64,000 bases of DNA, taken from contig NZ_CP108081.1 in NCBI RefSeq assembly GCF_036182465.1, forward strand, positions 4,154,001 through 4,218,000, written 5' to 3'. Of this stretch, positions 1-8,723 are shown one piece after another. Source of the stretch: Streptomyces sp. NBC_00258. Lineage in GTDB: Bacteria > Actinomycetota > Actinomycetes > Streptomycetales > Streptomycetaceae. How positions within the stretch are numbered: the stretch's first letter is position 1; each line of letters starts with the position of its first letter. The position numbers were made by a program, and so were the translations under genes. The notes below the pieces were generated by a model, which saw only the letters and a list, made by a program, of their open reading frames with translations, was not told where the DNA came from and ran no database searches.

Positions 1-1257
1 GAGCTCACCGCTGGCGGGCGGCTCCCCGGGACGTGCGAGGACCGTGGTGGCTCCCGCCTCGGTGTAGAGTCCCGCGAGGCCCTCTCCCGGGACGACGGCC
101 ACGACCGCCCGCTCGACCCGCTCCCGGACCGGCCGGCTCCCGGCGCCCGTCGTGTGCGCGTCGTCCAGCCCGAAGTGCGTGATCCGGATCCGGTACGGCC
201 GCCCGGCCTCGACGCCCGCCTCCACGGCCGCGCCTGCGTCGTCGACATGTACGTGGACGTTCCAGAGGCCGTCCCCGCCGACCACGACGAGCGAGTCGCC
301 GAGCGCGTCGAGCCGGTCCCGCAGCCGCGTCACCGCCGCGTCCTCCGCCTCCAGGAGGTAGATCACCTCGAAGGCCGGCCCGCCCTCATCGGGAGCGGGG
401 GTTCCGTCCGCGCACTCCCCCGCCTCTCCGAGGGGTTCCGTCACAGTGGCGTCCACGCGCGTGTGGAGACCCGTCGTGTCCGAACCCGCCCCCACGCGCG
501 CGTGGGCCGCGAGAACCGGCACCGCCGCCGCGGCGGGCGCCTCGCCCGTGAACGTCTCCACCAGCGCCCCCAGCACGGCCACGAGCCCGCGTCCGCCCGC
601 GTCGACCACCCCGGCCCGCTCCAGGACCGCCAGCTGCCCGGGAGTCGCCGCGAGCGCCGCCCGCGCGCCCTCGTACGCCGCACGCGCGACCGCCCCGCAG
701 TCGCCCTCGGCGCCGGAGGCCGCGTCGGCGGCGGCCGAGGCGACCGTGAGGACCGTGCCCTCGACCGGGTGCACGACGGCCTGCCGGGCCGAGTCGGCCG
801 CGCGCCGGAGGGCGAGCCGCAGCCCCTGCCCGTCGGTGTGTGTCGCGTCACTGTCGGCGGCGAGCACCTGGGCCATGCCCCTCAGGAGCTGCGCGAGGAT
901 CGTCCCGGAGTTCCCGCGGGCCCCTATGAGTGCGCCGTGCGCCATCGCGTGCACCGCGTCGGCGAGGGCGGGACCCTCCGCCGCCCGGCCGAGGGAGACC
1001 TCCTGCCCGGCGACCGCTTCGTGCCCTTCGAAGGCTTCCCGGCCGCCCGCAAGTGCGGCATGACCCGCGAAGACGGCCTCGACCGCCGCGGCCGCCGACT
1101 CCACGGTCAGATACAGATTGGTGCCGGTGTCACCGTCCGCCACGGGATAGACGTTGATCGCGTCGATCTCCTCGCGCGCACTGCCGAGTGCCCGCAGCGC
1201 GAGGCCGCACCATGCACGCACCGCGGACGCGTCCAGTCTCTGCGGCACCTGCGGCAC
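1..1257 (-). CDS. DAK-domain (DhaL/YloV/FakA-like) kinase, C-terminus cut by window edge
   Basis: The minus-strand frame is open from a GTG at 1257 to base 1, giving 419 codons with no stop, so the 3' end lies outside the window. AGGAGG at 1263-1268 precedes the GTG by five bases. The N-terminus contains INVYPVADGDTGTNLYLT, the Mg-ATP binding signature of the DAK2/DhaL domain, followed by MAHGALIGARGNSGTILAQLLRG and DAGGRGLVAVLGAL. A second domain with EVIYLLEAED and HVHVDDAGAAVEAG follows, as in YloV/FakA proteins of about 550 residues. FakA phosphorylates fatty acids bound to FakB, and the Streptomyces protein may do likewise. The gene is divergent from rpmB, as is common in actinobacteria. 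The family call is firm; the substrate is inferred. Confidence 0.85.
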   Translation of the reverse strand, partial: MPQVPQRLDASAVRAWCGLALRALGSAREEIDAINVYPVADGDTGTNLYLTVESAAAAVEAVFAGHAALAGGREAFEGHEAVAGQEVSLGRAAEGPALADAVHAMAHGALIGARGNSGTILAQLLRGMAQVLAADSDATHTDGQGLRLALRRAADSARQAVVHPVEGTVLTVASAAADAASGAEGDCGAVARAAYEGARAALAATPGQLAVLERAGVVDAGGRGLVAVLGALVETFTGEAPAAAAVPVLAAHARVGAGSDTTGLHTRVDATVTEPLGEAGECADGTPAPDEGGPAFEVIYLLEAEDAAVTRLRDRLDALGDSLVVVGGDGLWNVHVHVDDAGAAVEAGVEAGRPYRIRITHFGLDDAHTTGAGSRPVRERVERAVVAVVPGEGLAGLYTEAGATTVLARPGEPPASGEL

Positions 1258-1449
1258 CTGCGCCTCCTTGAGCAGCCGAACGTCCGACGCAGCGTAGACC
1301 CCGGTCAGGTCTCCACCGGAAGAGGGCCGGGCCAGGTCCCCGGGCCGGCCATGGTAGTTTCGTTGTACGGACGCAGTCGTTGTATGCTGCTCCGGTTGCC
1401 CGATCCCATCGGGCCTTCCTCCTGGCACCGCCACTCAGATCCTAGATCT

Positions 1450-1471
1450 TGATCCCGGCATGCCGGGATCA
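1450..1471. promoter_or_regulatory. Perfect 22-nt palindrome upstream of rpmB
   Basis: The core GATCCCGGCATGCCGGGATC at 1451-1470 is perfectly self-complementary, and the flanking T1450/A1471 also pair. It lies 34 bases before the rpmB start, in the 5' untranslated region or promoter. No T-run follows, so it is not an intrinsic terminator. It could be a protein-binding site or an mRNA hairpin with no loop of its own. Confidence 0.5.
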
Positions 1472-1505
1472 TCCGTAAGAGCATCTGAAGTCTTTGGAGT
1501 GACCC

Positions 1506-1691
1506 GTGGCTGCCAACTGCGACGTCTGCGGCAAGGGGCCGGGCTTCGGCAACAACATCTCGCACTCTCACCGCCGTACGCCCCGTCGCTGGAACCCGAA
1601 CATCCAGCGCGTCCGTACCGTGGTGGGCGGGACGCCGAAGCGCGTGAACGCTTGCACCTCGTGCATCAAGGCCGGCAAGGTCTCGCGCTGA
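1506..1691 (+). CDS. rpmB: 50S ribosomal protein L28, zinc-ribbon form
   Basis: Ribosomal protein L28 is a structural part of the large subunit. The 61-residue protein starts MAANCDVCGKGPGFGNNISH and has a second Cys pair at CTSC near residue 52. These two CxxC pairs mark the zinc-binding (C+) form. The length is normal for L28. The start is GTG, preceded by GGAG six bases upstream. Streptomyces usually carry additional Zur-controlled C-minus paralogues for zinc starvation; this copy has the cysteines and is therefore the zinc-replete version. A strong terminator follows directly, so the gene appears monocistronic. Confidence 0.96.
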   Translation: MAANCDVCGKGPGFGNNISHSHRRTPRRWNPNIQRVRTVVGGTPKRVNACTSCIKAGKVSR

Positions 1692-1729
1692 CGCTCTGCT
1701 AGCGCGCGGCCACTGCTGGTTCGCTGCTC

Positions 1730-1763
1730 AAAGCCGGTCCACTTCACGGTGGACCGGCTTTTT
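1730..1763 (+). terminator. Intrinsic terminator after rpmB
   Basis: AAAGCCGGTCCAC (1730-1742) pairs perfectly with GTGGACCGGCTTT (1749-1761) across a six-base loop and is followed by more T. The A-rich left edge means it could also end transcription from thiD on the other strand. Confidence 0.85.
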
Positions 1764-1825
1764 GCTGTGTCCGCAGGTAGACGCGCGACTGCCTGGCCTG
1801 CGGACGTAATCGATTGCGCAAGCGT

Positions 1826-2662
1826 TTACGCGCCGCCCGCCCCGAACCGCCATCCATGATCCACCGGCCCGATCCCGCCCCCGAGCGCGAAGCCGCCCGC
1901 GATCGCCCCGGTGACGTACTCCTTCGCCGCCGCGACCGCCTCCGGCACCGCCTGCCCCTTCGCGAGCCCCGAAGCGATGGCGCTGGCGAGGGTGCACCCC
2001 GTGCCGTGCGTGTGCCGGTTGTCGAACCGGGGGGCCCGCAGCCAGTGCTCCTCCGAACCGTCCGTCAGGAAATCGACGGCCTGGCCCTCGCCCGCCCTCC
2101 CCGCGCCGTCACTCAGGTGACCGCCCTTGATCAGCACCCATGCCGGCCCGTACGCCAGCACGGCCGCCGCAGCGCGCCGCATCCCGTCCTCCGACTCGAC
2201 CTGCAGGCCCGTCAGCTGGAACACCTCGTCGAGGTTCGGCGTCGCAACCGTCGCGACGGGCAGCAGCTTCGTACGTACGGAATCCAGCGCGGACGCGGCG
2301 AGCAGCGAGTCGCCGTGCTTGGAGACGCCGACCGGGTCGACGACGGAGGGCACGGCCGTGCCGCCGATCAACTCGGCGACGGCCTCGACGAGTTCGGCCG
2401 AGGAGAGCATGCCGGTCTTCACCGCGTCGACGCCAATGTCGTCGACCACGCTGCGGTACTGCGCGCGCACCGCCTCCACCGGCAGTTCCCAAGCGCCTTG
2501 TACGCCGAGGGAGTTCTGCGCGGTGACGGCGGTGAGCACGCTCATGCCGTGCACGCCGAGCGCGAGCATCGTCTTCAGGTCGGCCTGGATCCCGGCGCCG
2601 CCACCGGAGTCGGAGCCCGCGACCGTCAGAACCCTGGGCGGGGCACTGAGCGGGGCACTCAT
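1826..2662 (-). CDS. thiD: Hydroxymethylpyrimidine/phosphomethylpyrimidine kinase
   Basis: ThiD phosphorylates HMP to HMP-P and then HMP-PP in the cytoplasm for thiamine synthesis. The 278-residue protein has the ribokinase-fold N-terminus VLTVAGSDSGGGAGIQADLK, then VVDPVGVSKHGDSLL, and the anion-hole motif HTHGTGCTLASAIASGLA near the C-terminus. The start is the ATG at 2662, which overlaps the thiL stop in an ATGA; a longer reading frame into thiL is not needed. thiL-thiD is therefore a translationally coupled pair, covering the last kinase step and the pyrimidine branch of thiamine diphosphate synthesis. Confidence 0.94.
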   Translation of the reverse strand: MSAPLSAPPRVLTVAGSDSGGGAGIQADLKTMLALGVHGMSVLTAVTAQNSLGVQGAWELPVEAVRAQYRSVVDDIGVDAVKTGMLSSAELVEAVAELIGGTAVPSVVDPVGVSKHGDSLLAASALDSVRTKLLPVATVATPNLDEVFQLTGLQVESEDGMRRAAAAVLAYGPAWVLIKGGHLSDGAGRAGEGQAVDFLTDGSEEHWLRAPRFDNRHTHGTGCTLASAIASGLAKGQAVPEAVAAAKEYVTGAIAGGFALGGGIGPVDHGWRFGAGGA

Positions 2663-3624
2663 GACTCGATGTCCGCGAAGTGGTCCCAGCCGCCCTTGCT
2701 GGTCCACGGGGCCCCGTCGACCGTGACCTGCGGCAGCGCCGACGGGTTGAGGACCTCGCCGATCACCTTCCAGCGGGCGGGCAGTTTCACGTCCGGCGGG
2801 AAGGTCGCCACGATCGCGTGGTCCTCACCGCCGGTGAGCACCCACTGGAGGGGGTCGACGCCGACGGCCTGACCGATGTCGTTCATCTGCGAGGGGATGT
2901 CGACGGCGCCGGAGCGGACGTCGATGCGCACCTTGCTGGCCTCCGCGATGTGTCCGAGGTCGGCGATCAGCCCGTCGCTGACGTCCGTCATCGAGGTCGC
3001 GCCGAGCCCGGCGGCCGCGGGACCCGCGTGGTACGGCGGTTCCGGACGCCGGTGGGCCTCGACGAAGGCGCGCGGCGAGCGGAAGCCGCGGGAGAGCACG
3101 GCGTGCCCGGCCGCGGACCAGCCCAGCCAGCCCGTCACGGCCACCACGTCACCGGGCTGGGCGCCCGCGCGCGTGACCGGCTCGTGGTTGCGCAGATCTC
3201 CGAGCGCGGTGATCGCCACGGTGATCGTGTCGCCGCGTACGACATCGCCGCCGACCACCGCCGCGCCGGCGACCTGGCACTCGTCGCGAATGCCGTCCAT
3301 CAGCTCGGACGGCCAGGTGGCCGGGAGCTCGGCCGGGACGACCAGGCCGAGCAGCAGCGCGGTCGGCACGGCGCCCATCGCGGCGATGTCCGCGAGGTTC
3401 TGTGCGGCCGCCTTGCGACCGACGTCGTACGCCGTGGACCAGTCACGACGGAAGTGCCGACCCTCCAGGAGGATGTCGGTGCTCGCCACGACCCTGCGGT
3501 CGGGGGCGGCCACCACGGCGGCGTCGTCGCCCGGCCCGACGCGTACCGCCGGAGTGGTGGTGAGCCGTGAGGTGAGCTCCTTGATGAGCCCGAACTCCCC
3601 CAACTCGCCCACGGTGCCCTTCAT
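2659..3624 (-). CDS. thiL: Thiamine-monophosphate kinase
   Basis: ThiL converts thiamine phosphate to the active cofactor thiamine diphosphate with ATP. The 321-residue protein has VRVGPGDDAAVV near the start, then STDILLEGRHFRRDW, a conserved AQNLADIAAMGA helix and TDVSDGLIADLGHI, all typical of the PurM/ThiL fold with acidic metal-binding residues. The ATG at 3624 has AAAGGAG upstream. The open frame extends further 5', but that stretch is arginine- and proline-rich and lacks family similarity. The stop overlaps the thiD start by four bases. Confidence 0.94.
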   Translation of the reverse strand: MKGTVGELGEFGLIKELTSRLTTTPAVRVGPGDDAAVVAAPDRRVVASTDILLEGRHFRRDWSTAYDVGRKAAAQNLADIAAMGAVPTALLLGLVVPAELPATWPSELMDGIRDECQVAGAAVVGGDVVRGDTITVAITALGDLRNHEPVTRAGAQPGDVVAVTGWLGWSAAGHAVLSRGFRSPRAFVEAHRRPEPPYHAGPAAAGLGATSMTDVSDGLIADLGHIAEASKVRIDVRSGAVDIPSQMNDIGQAVGVDPLQWVLTGGEDHAIVATFPPDVKLPARWKVIGEVLNPSALPQVTVDGAPWTSKGGWDHFADIES

Positions 3625-3830
3625 CGTTGTACGTCTCCTTTTGTTGCTGCGTCCGCCCGGTCGCGGGCCGCCTCCGACCTGGGTACGGTCGATTCGACCG
3701 TCAACCTGTGCGGTCCGTGCACCCCTTCGCGGGGGCCCTTGCCCCCGCGGGTCTCCCCGCGGCGCGCGGCGACGCGATACCGTGGCGTTCCTTTTCCCCA
3801 CATGATCCTCGTGGCCGCCCTGGAGGTTCC

Positions 3831-4064
3831 GTGGTACAGGCGTACATCCTGATCCAGACGGAGGTCGGCAAAGCGTCGACCGTCGCCGAAATGATCAGCA
3901 AGATACAAGGGGTGATCCAGGCCGAGGATGTGACAGGACCGTACGACGTGATCGTGCGGGCCCAAGCCGACACAGTGGACGATCTCGGCCGCATGGTGGT
4001 CGCGAAGGTCCAGCAAGTGGACGGCATCACGCGTACCCTGACCTGCCCGGTCGTGCACCTGTAG
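3831..4064 (+). CDS. Lrp/AsnC effector-domain-only protein
   Basis: This 77-residue protein starts MVQAYILIQTEVGKASTVAEM and contains VTGPYDVIVRAQADTVDDLGRMV. That is the alpha-beta RAM (AsnC_trans_reg) ligand-binding domain without the DNA-binding helix-turn-helix. Such stand-alone domains are common in actinobacteria. They may bind amino acids or modulate full-length Lrp proteins, but no specific role is known to me. The GTG at 3831 is preceded by GGAGG. It is divergent from thiL and followed 20 bases later by a lipoprotein gene on the same strand. Confidence 0.85.
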   Translation: MVQAYILIQTEVGKASTVAEMISKIQGVIQAEDVTGPYDVIVRAQADTVDDLGRMVVAKVQQVDGITRTLTCPVVHL

Positions 4065-4084
4065 CCCCCGTCTACCCTTGGCCG

Positions 4085-4594
4085 GTGGACTTCTTCCGTC
4101 ACCGGCGCTTCTCTTATCCCGGGCTGCCCGCCCTCGTTCTGCTGATCGCGGCCACAGGCTGCTCCTCAGCAGACGACAACACCCGGACCGCGGTTCCCAG
4201 TCCGGGCACGAAGGCCACCGAGCTGTGTCAGAACCTGGACAAGTCGCTGCCACGGAAGGTGGACGGACTCGACCGGGAGGATCCCGAGCCCCGGTCCGCG
4301 CTGACCGCGGGCTGGGGAAGCCCGGCGATCATACTGCGCTGTGGTGTACAGCGGCCGCCCAAGATGGTCGACCCCAAGGTCGCCGAGGGCGGTGACCCCG
4401 ACGCGGTCGGCGGCGGGGTGAACGGGGTGGGCTGGCTGATGGAGAAGCGGGACGACGGGGCGACCCGCTTCACCTCCGCTCAGCGTCTGGCGTATGTCGA
4501 GGTGACCGTGCCCGAGGGGCGGGACACGTCCTCTGTGCTTGTCGACTTGGCCGGGGCCATCAAGAAGGCGATCCCCAAGGGGATCGCGGACTGA
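4085..4594 (+). CDS. DUF3515-type lipoprotein
   Basis: The 169-residue product has a signal peptide with the hydrophobic stretch LPALVLLIAATGC ending in a lipobox Cys at about residue 26, so it should be anchored to the outer face of the membrane. The mature part carries ELCQNLDKSLPRKVDGLDR and GWGSPAIILRCGVQRP, with two further Cys that could form a disulfide. This pattern fits the actinobacterial DUF3515 family of unknown function. The start is GTG at 4085. Its position between the AsnC-domain gene and ddl is typical for Streptomyces. No biochemical role can be assigned. Confidence 0.82.
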   Translation: MDFFRHRRFSYPGLPALVLLIAATGCSSADDNTRTAVPSPGTKATELCQNLDKSLPRKVDGLDREDPEPRSALTAGWGSPAIILRCGVQRPPKMVDPKVAEGGDPDAVGGGVNGVGWLMEKRDDGATRFTSAQRLAYVEVTVPEGRDTSSVLVDLAGAIKKAIPKGIAD

Positions 4595-4639
4595 GGCGAC
4601 TGGGGTGGTTCGTTGGCTGCGGGCCCGTCGTGGCCGGTC

Positions 4640-4659
4640 GCGCAGTTCCCCGCGCCCCT
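4640..4659 (+). repeat. Dispersed GC-rich repeat, copy 1
   Basis: GCGCAGTTCCCCGCGCCCCT, one of four exact copies of this 20-mer in the window (others at 31041, 31096 inverted and 40141). It lies between two convergent genes, the lipoprotein gene and ddl. Flanking similarity reaches upstream as CTGCGGG and CGTCGTGG. Confidence 0.8.
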
Positions 4660-4672
4660 AAAAACCAAGACC

Positions 4673-5833
4673 TCAGCGCAGGCCTGTCGGGCGGCGCAGT
4701 GCCGCCTGGATCAGGCGGTCCACCAGTTCCGGATACGGCACTCCCGTCGCCTCCCACATCTGCGGGTACATGGAGATCGGGGTGAAGCCGGGCATGGTGT
4801 TGATCTCGTTGATGACGAAGGTGCCGTCCTCGGTGAGGAAGAAGTCCGCACGGACCAGGCCCTCGCAGGAGGCGGCGTCGAAGGCCTCGACGGCCAGGCG
4901 CCTGACCTCGGCGGTCTGCTCGGGGGTCAGCGGGGCGGGCACGATGCCGGGCGTCGAGTCGATGTACTTCGCCTCGAAGTCGTAGTAGTCGTGCGACTGC
5001 ACCGGCGGGATCTCGGCCGGTACGGAGGCCCGCGGACCGTCCTCGAACTCCAGGACCCCGCACTCGATCTCGCGGCCGCGCAGCAGCGCCTCCACGAGGA
5101 ACTTCGGGTCGTGCTGCCGGGCCGCCGCGATCGCCTCGTCGAGGCCGGACAGGTCGTCGACCTTGGTAATGCCGATCGAGGACCCCGCGCGCGCGGGCTT
5201 CACGAAGAGCGGCCAGCCGTGCTCCCCCGCGAAGTCGATGATCTTCTTGCGGGCCGCCGACTCGTCGAGCTCCCACTCGCGGGGCCGGATCACCACGTAC
5301 GGGCCGACCGGCAGCCCGAAGGAGGTGAACACCCGCTTCATGTACTCCTTGTCCTGGCCGACGGCCGAGGCGAGCACGCCCGAGCCGACGTACGGGACAC
5401 CGGAGAGCTCCAAGAGGCCCTGGAGTGTGCCGTCCTCGCCGTACGGACCGTGCAGCATCGGGAAGACGACGTCGACCTCACCGAGCGCCTTGGGGACCGA
5501 TCCGGGCTCGCTGTAGACGACTTCGCGGTTGGCGGGGTCGACGGGCAGGATCACGCCGCCCTCGCTCGACTCGGCGAGTTCCTCGACGTCGGGCGTACGA
5601 CGCTCGGTGATCGCCATGCGCTCCGGTTCGTCCGCGGTGAGCACCCAGCGGCCTTCCCGGGTGATTCCGATCGGCAGGACGTCGTACTTGGTCCGGTCGA
5701 TGGCCCGCAGTACGGCTCCGGCGGTGACCATGGAGATCCCGTGTTCGGAGCTGCGCCCGCCGAAGACGACGGCCACGCGCGGCTTGCGAGGTGGCTGCTG
5801 CTCAGGGCTCTGGGGAAGGTTCTCAGTGCTCAT
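4673..5833 (-). CDS. ddl: D-alanine--D-alanine ligase
   Basis: Ddl joins two D-Ala residues with ATP for peptidoglycan precursor synthesis in the cytoplasm. The 386-residue protein begins its catalytic fold with RVAVVFGGRSSEHGIS. It has HGPYGEDGTLQGLLEL, the ATP-grasp segments LFVKPARAGSSIGITKV and VRADFFLTEDGTFVINEINTMPGFTPISMYP (only key parts quoted). The N and E of the INEINTMPG motif are metal ligands. The start is ATG 5833; codons upstream of it are not family-like. Vancomycin-type D-Ala-D-Lac ligases have a different omega loop, and nothing here suggests one. The gene lies downstream of gpsA on the same strand, 194 bases away. Confidence 0.95.
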   Translation of the reverse strand: MSTENLPQSPEQQPPRKPRVAVVFGGRSSEHGISMVTAGAVLRAIDRTKYDVLPIGITREGRWVLTADEPERMAITERRTPDVEELAESSEGGVILPVDPANREVVYSEPGSVPKALGEVDVVFPMLHGPYGEDGTLQGLLELSGVPYVGSGVLASAVGQDKEYMKRVFTSFGLPVGPYVVIRPREWELDESAARKKIIDFAGEHGWPLFVKPARAGSSIGITKVDDLSGLDEAIAAARQHDPKFLVEALLRGREIECGVLEFEDGPRASVPAEIPPVQSHDYYDFEAKYIDSTPGIVPAPLTPEQTAEVRRLAVEAFDAASCEGLVRADFFLTEDGTFVINEINTMPGFTPISMYPQMWEATGVPYPELVDRLIQAALRRPTGLR

Positions 5834-6027
5834 ATCGCGTTGAGAGTACCCGTTGGTAGTGCCCCGAGTCAGCGTGCCCCGGCCCGCGAGTGAGCCGAAG
5901 GGGCGCGCCCGTGTCGAGAGATCGAGCGCGCGGAGGCCCGACGGAGGAGGGTCGAGCACGGTCGGTCTCTCGACACCGGCTTTGGCGCCCCGGAGGCGAA
6001 CCGAGCGCTAAAAGAAGGGGCGGTTGC

Positions 6028-7047
6028 TCAGCGTCGCTCCGGCTTGGCGCTGCGCGACATCATTTCCTTGAGCGCGACGACCGGGGGCTTGCCGTCGTGG
6101 ACGATGTCGACGACGGTCTCCGTGATGGGCATGTCGACGTCGTGCCGGCGCGCCAAGTCCAGTACGGATTCACAGGACTTGACGCCCTCGGCGGTCTGCT
6201 TGGTGACCGCGATGGTCTCCTGGAGGGTCATGCCCTTGCCGAGGTTGGTGCCGAAGGTGTGGTTGCGCGAGAGCGGCGAGGAGCAGGTCGCCACGAGGTC
6301 GCCGAGGCCCGCGAGCCCGGAGAACGTCAGCGGGTCGGCGCCCATGGCGAGTCCGAGCCGGGTCGTCTCCGCCAACCCCCGTGTGATGAGGGACCCCTTG
6401 GCGTTGTCGCCGAGCCCCATGCCGTCCGCGATTCCGACGGCGAGACCGATGACGTTCTTGACGGCGCCGCCCAGTTCGCAGCCGACCACGTCGGTGTTGG
6501 TGTAGGGGCGGAAGTACGGCGTGTGGCAGGCGGCCTGGAGTCGCTGGGCCACCGCCTCGTCGCTGCACGCGACCACCGCGGCGGCCGGCATGCGGGCGGC
6601 GATCTCACGGGCGAGGTTGGGCCCGGTGACCACGGCGATACGGTCGGCGCCGACCTTCGAGACGTCCTCGACGACCTCGCTCATCCGCATGGCGGAGCCG
6701 AGTTCGACGCCCTTCATGAGGGAGACGAGGACCGTGCCGGGGGCGAGCAGCGGCGCCCAGTCCGCGAGGTTTCCGCGCAGCGTCTGGGAGGGCACGGCGA
6801 GCACCGTGAAGTCGGCGTCACGGGCGGCCTCGGCGGCGTCCGTGGTGGCCCGCAGGTTCTCCGGGAGTTCGATGCCCGGCAGGTAGTCGGGGTTCGTATG
6901 TGTGGAGTTGACCGCTTCGGCGAGCTCGGCCCGCCGCCCCCACAGCGTCACGTCGCACCCGGCGTCGGCAAGCACCATGCCGAAGGCCGTGCCCCACGAT
7001 CCGGTCCCGAAGACGGCCGCCTTGACGGGCTTGCCGGATGTCGTCAC
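6028..7047 (-). CDS. gpsA: NAD(P)-dependent glycerol-3-phosphate dehydrogenase
   Basis: GpsA makes sn-glycerol 3-phosphate from dihydroxyacetone phosphate, the backbone of phospholipids. The 339-residue protein opens with KAAVFGTGSWGTAFGMVLADAG, a Rossmann GxGxxG. It has TVLVSLMKGVE, VTGPNLAREIA, and ELGGAVKNVIGLAVGIADGMGLGDN, where the Lys of GAVKN is catalytic. The start is GTG 7047, overlapping the plsC stop by GTGA, so plsC and gpsA are translationally coupled. Their functions fit: GpsA makes glycerol 3-phosphate and the acyltransferase acts on its acylated form. Confidence 0.96.
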   Translation of the reverse strand: MTTSGKPVKAAVFGTGSWGTAFGMVLADAGCDVTLWGRRAELAEAVNSTHTNPDYLPGIELPENLRATTDAAEAARDADFTVLAVPSQTLRGNLADWAPLLAPGTVLVSLMKGVELGSAMRMSEVVEDVSKVGADRIAVVTGPNLAREIAARMPAAAVVACSDEAVAQRLQAACHTPYFRPYTNTDVVGCELGGAVKNVIGLAVGIADGMGLGDNAKGSLITRGLAETTRLGLAMGADPLTFSGLAGLGDLVATCSSPLSRNHTFGTNLGKGMTLQETIAVTKQTAEGVKSCESVLDLARRHDVDMPITETVVDIVHDGKPPVVALKEMMSRSAKPERR

Positions 7048-7889
7048 TTGCCATGCCCCTTTTCGTGCTCAACCTCGGTCATTTCCCGCACGGCCTTTTC
7101 CGGCGCGGTGTTTCCCTGCACCGTCCGCTCCGGCACGGCCGTTTCCTGCTCTTCGTTCCCCCGCGTCCTGCGCCGCTGCTCGATGCGCACCTGGCGCGGG
7201 TCGTACCGCGTCGCGGGGGCCTTCTCGCCGCGGATCAACTCCAGCTGTGCGGTGATCGCCGCCATGATGACCTCGGTCGCCTCCTTCAGGAGGTCGGGGG
7301 TCATCTCCTCGTCGTAGAAGCGCGAGAGGTCCACGGGCGGGCCCGCGAGCACCTGATGCGTCTTGCGCGGCAGAAGGTCGGGCTTCTTCGCGTACGGGGC
7401 CAGCAGGTGGTTGGCGCCCCACTGGGCCACCGGGATCACCGGGCACCTGGTCTGCAGCGCGACCCGCGCGGCACCCGTCTTGCCGGTCATCGGCCACAGG
7501 TCGGGGTCGCGGGTCAGGGTGGCCTCGGGATAGAACGCGACGCACTCCCCGCGCTCCACGGCGTCGATCGCGGCGCGGTAGGCGCTCAGCGCGTCGGTGC
7601 TCTCGCGGTACACCGGGATCTGCCCGGTCCCGCGCATGGCCGCCCCGACGAAGCCCTTCCTGAAAAGATCGCTCTTGGCGAGGAATCGCGGAACCCGGCC
7701 CGTGTTGTACTGAAAGTGCCCGTACGCGAACGGATCCACGTGGGAATTGTGGTTCACCGCGGTGATAAATCCGCCCTCGGCAGGAATGTTCTCCATTCCA
7801 CGCCAGTCCCGCTTGATCAGAACCATCAGCGGCGGTTTACAGAGAACCGCTGCGAAGCGGTACCAGAAGCTGATTCTGCGGCGGGGCAC
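7044..7889 (-). CDS. plsC: 1-acyl-sn-glycerol-3-phosphate acyltransferase
   Basis: The 281-residue protein belongs to the PlsC family, which acylates lysophosphatidate to phosphatidate at the membrane. It has VNHNSHVDPFAYG, the catalytic Hx4D motif, then VYRESTDALSAYR, FYPEATLTRD (equivalent to the EGTR block) and CPVIPVAQWGA. The C-terminal 50 residues are charged and rich in E/K/R/T, with no clear domain. The start is GTG 7889 with GGAAGG upstream. The stop overlaps the gpsA start. Substrate choice among lysophospholipids cannot be read from sequence. Confidence 0.9.
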   Translation of the reverse strand: MPRRRISFWYRFAAVLCKPPLMVLIKRDWRGMENIPAEGGFITAVNHNSHVDPFAYGHFQYNTGRVPRFLAKSDLFRKGFVGAAMRGTGQIPVYRESTDALSAYRAAIDAVERGECVAFYPEATLTRDPDLWPMTGKTGAARVALQTRCPVIPVAQWGANHLLAPYAKKPDLLPRKTHQVLAGPPVDLSRFYDEEMTPDLLKEATEVIMAAITAQLELIRGEKAPATRYDPRQVRIEQRRRTRGNEEQETAVPERTVQGNTAPEKAVREMTEVEHEKGHGK

Positions 7890-8034
7890 GCGTGCACCTT
7901 CCTTCTAGGGCCTGGGGGGCCGCACAAGTGTCGCCCCAGGCCGCCGGTCTGTCGAGAACACCGTACGCCCCGGCCATCGGCCCGCCAGGGCGCCCGGGTC
8001 ACAATGGGCGCGACGAGGGAGGGACGGAGCGCGC

Positions 8035-8667
8035 GTGCAGTGGACCTTGGTCATACCCCTGAAAGCCCTGTCGCGGGCGAAGAGCAGGCTCTCGGACACC
8101 GCGGCCGACGGCCTGCGCCCGGGGCTCGCCCTGGCCTTCGCGCAGGACACGGTGGCCGCGGCACTGGCCTGCCCGGTGGTCGGGGGTGTGGCAGTAGTCA
8201 CGGGTGATGTGCTGGCGGGACGCGAGCTGGCCGCCCTGGGCGCCCGCATCGTCCCGGACGAGCCCGGAGGCGGCCTCAACGCCGCTCTGACCCATGCCGC
8301 CTCGGTCGTACGCACCAGAAACCCGCAAAGTCCGCTGGCGGCTCTGAACGCCGATCTGCCCGCCCTGCGCCCTCTTGAATTGGCCCGAGTCCTCGACGCG
8401 GCCGCCGAATTCCCCCGCGCTTTCCTCCCGGACGCCGCCGGAATCGGTACCACTCTCCTGGCCGCGTCCCCGAACCGCGAATTGCTCCCCGCATTCGGCC
8501 CCGATTCCCGTTCCCGACACCGCGCCTCGGGCGCCGCGGAACTCCTCCTGCCCGACGTACCCTCCGTACGCCAGGACGTGGACACGGGCGCGGACCTGCG
8601 AGCGGCATTGACACTGGGGGTGGGCCCGCGCACAGCGGCAGTGGTCGAGCGCCTCAAGGCAGCCTGA
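8035..8667 (+). CDS. cofC: 2-phospholactate (phosphoenolpyruvate) guanylyltransferase
   Basis: CofC/FbiD activates 2-phospho-L-lactate or, in actinobacteria, phosphoenolpyruvate with GTP in coenzyme F420 synthesis. The 210-residue protein starts MQWTLVIPLKALSRAKSRLS, the nucleotide-binding loop of the family. It has GVAVVTGD, PDEPGGGLNAAL, ALNADLPALRP (metal-binding Asp) and DAAGIGTTLLAA. The start is GTG 8035. The gene is divergent from plsC and stands alone; fbiA and fbiB are not in this window. F420 is used widely in Streptomyces redox enzymes. Confidence 0.93.
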   Translation: MQWTLVIPLKALSRAKSRLSDTAADGLRPGLALAFAQDTVAAALACPVVGGVAVVTGDVLAGRELAALGARIVPDEPGGGLNAALTHAASVVRTRNPQSPLAALNADLPALRPLELARVLDAAAEFPRAFLPDAAGIGTTLLAASPNRELLPAFGPDSRSRHRASGAAELLLPDVPSVRQDVDTGADLRAALTLGVGPRTAAVVERLKAA

Positions 8668-8723
8668 ACATCTCCGCCCCTTCAGACAGGCGTGCCCCCG
8701 GACAAACCGCATACCCTTCCCCC

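Noticed and set aside
154..1452. Long plus-strand frame over the first 1.4 kb
   Set aside because: It opposes the clearly recognisable DAK-domain gene and encodes only Arg/Pro/Gly-rich sequence.
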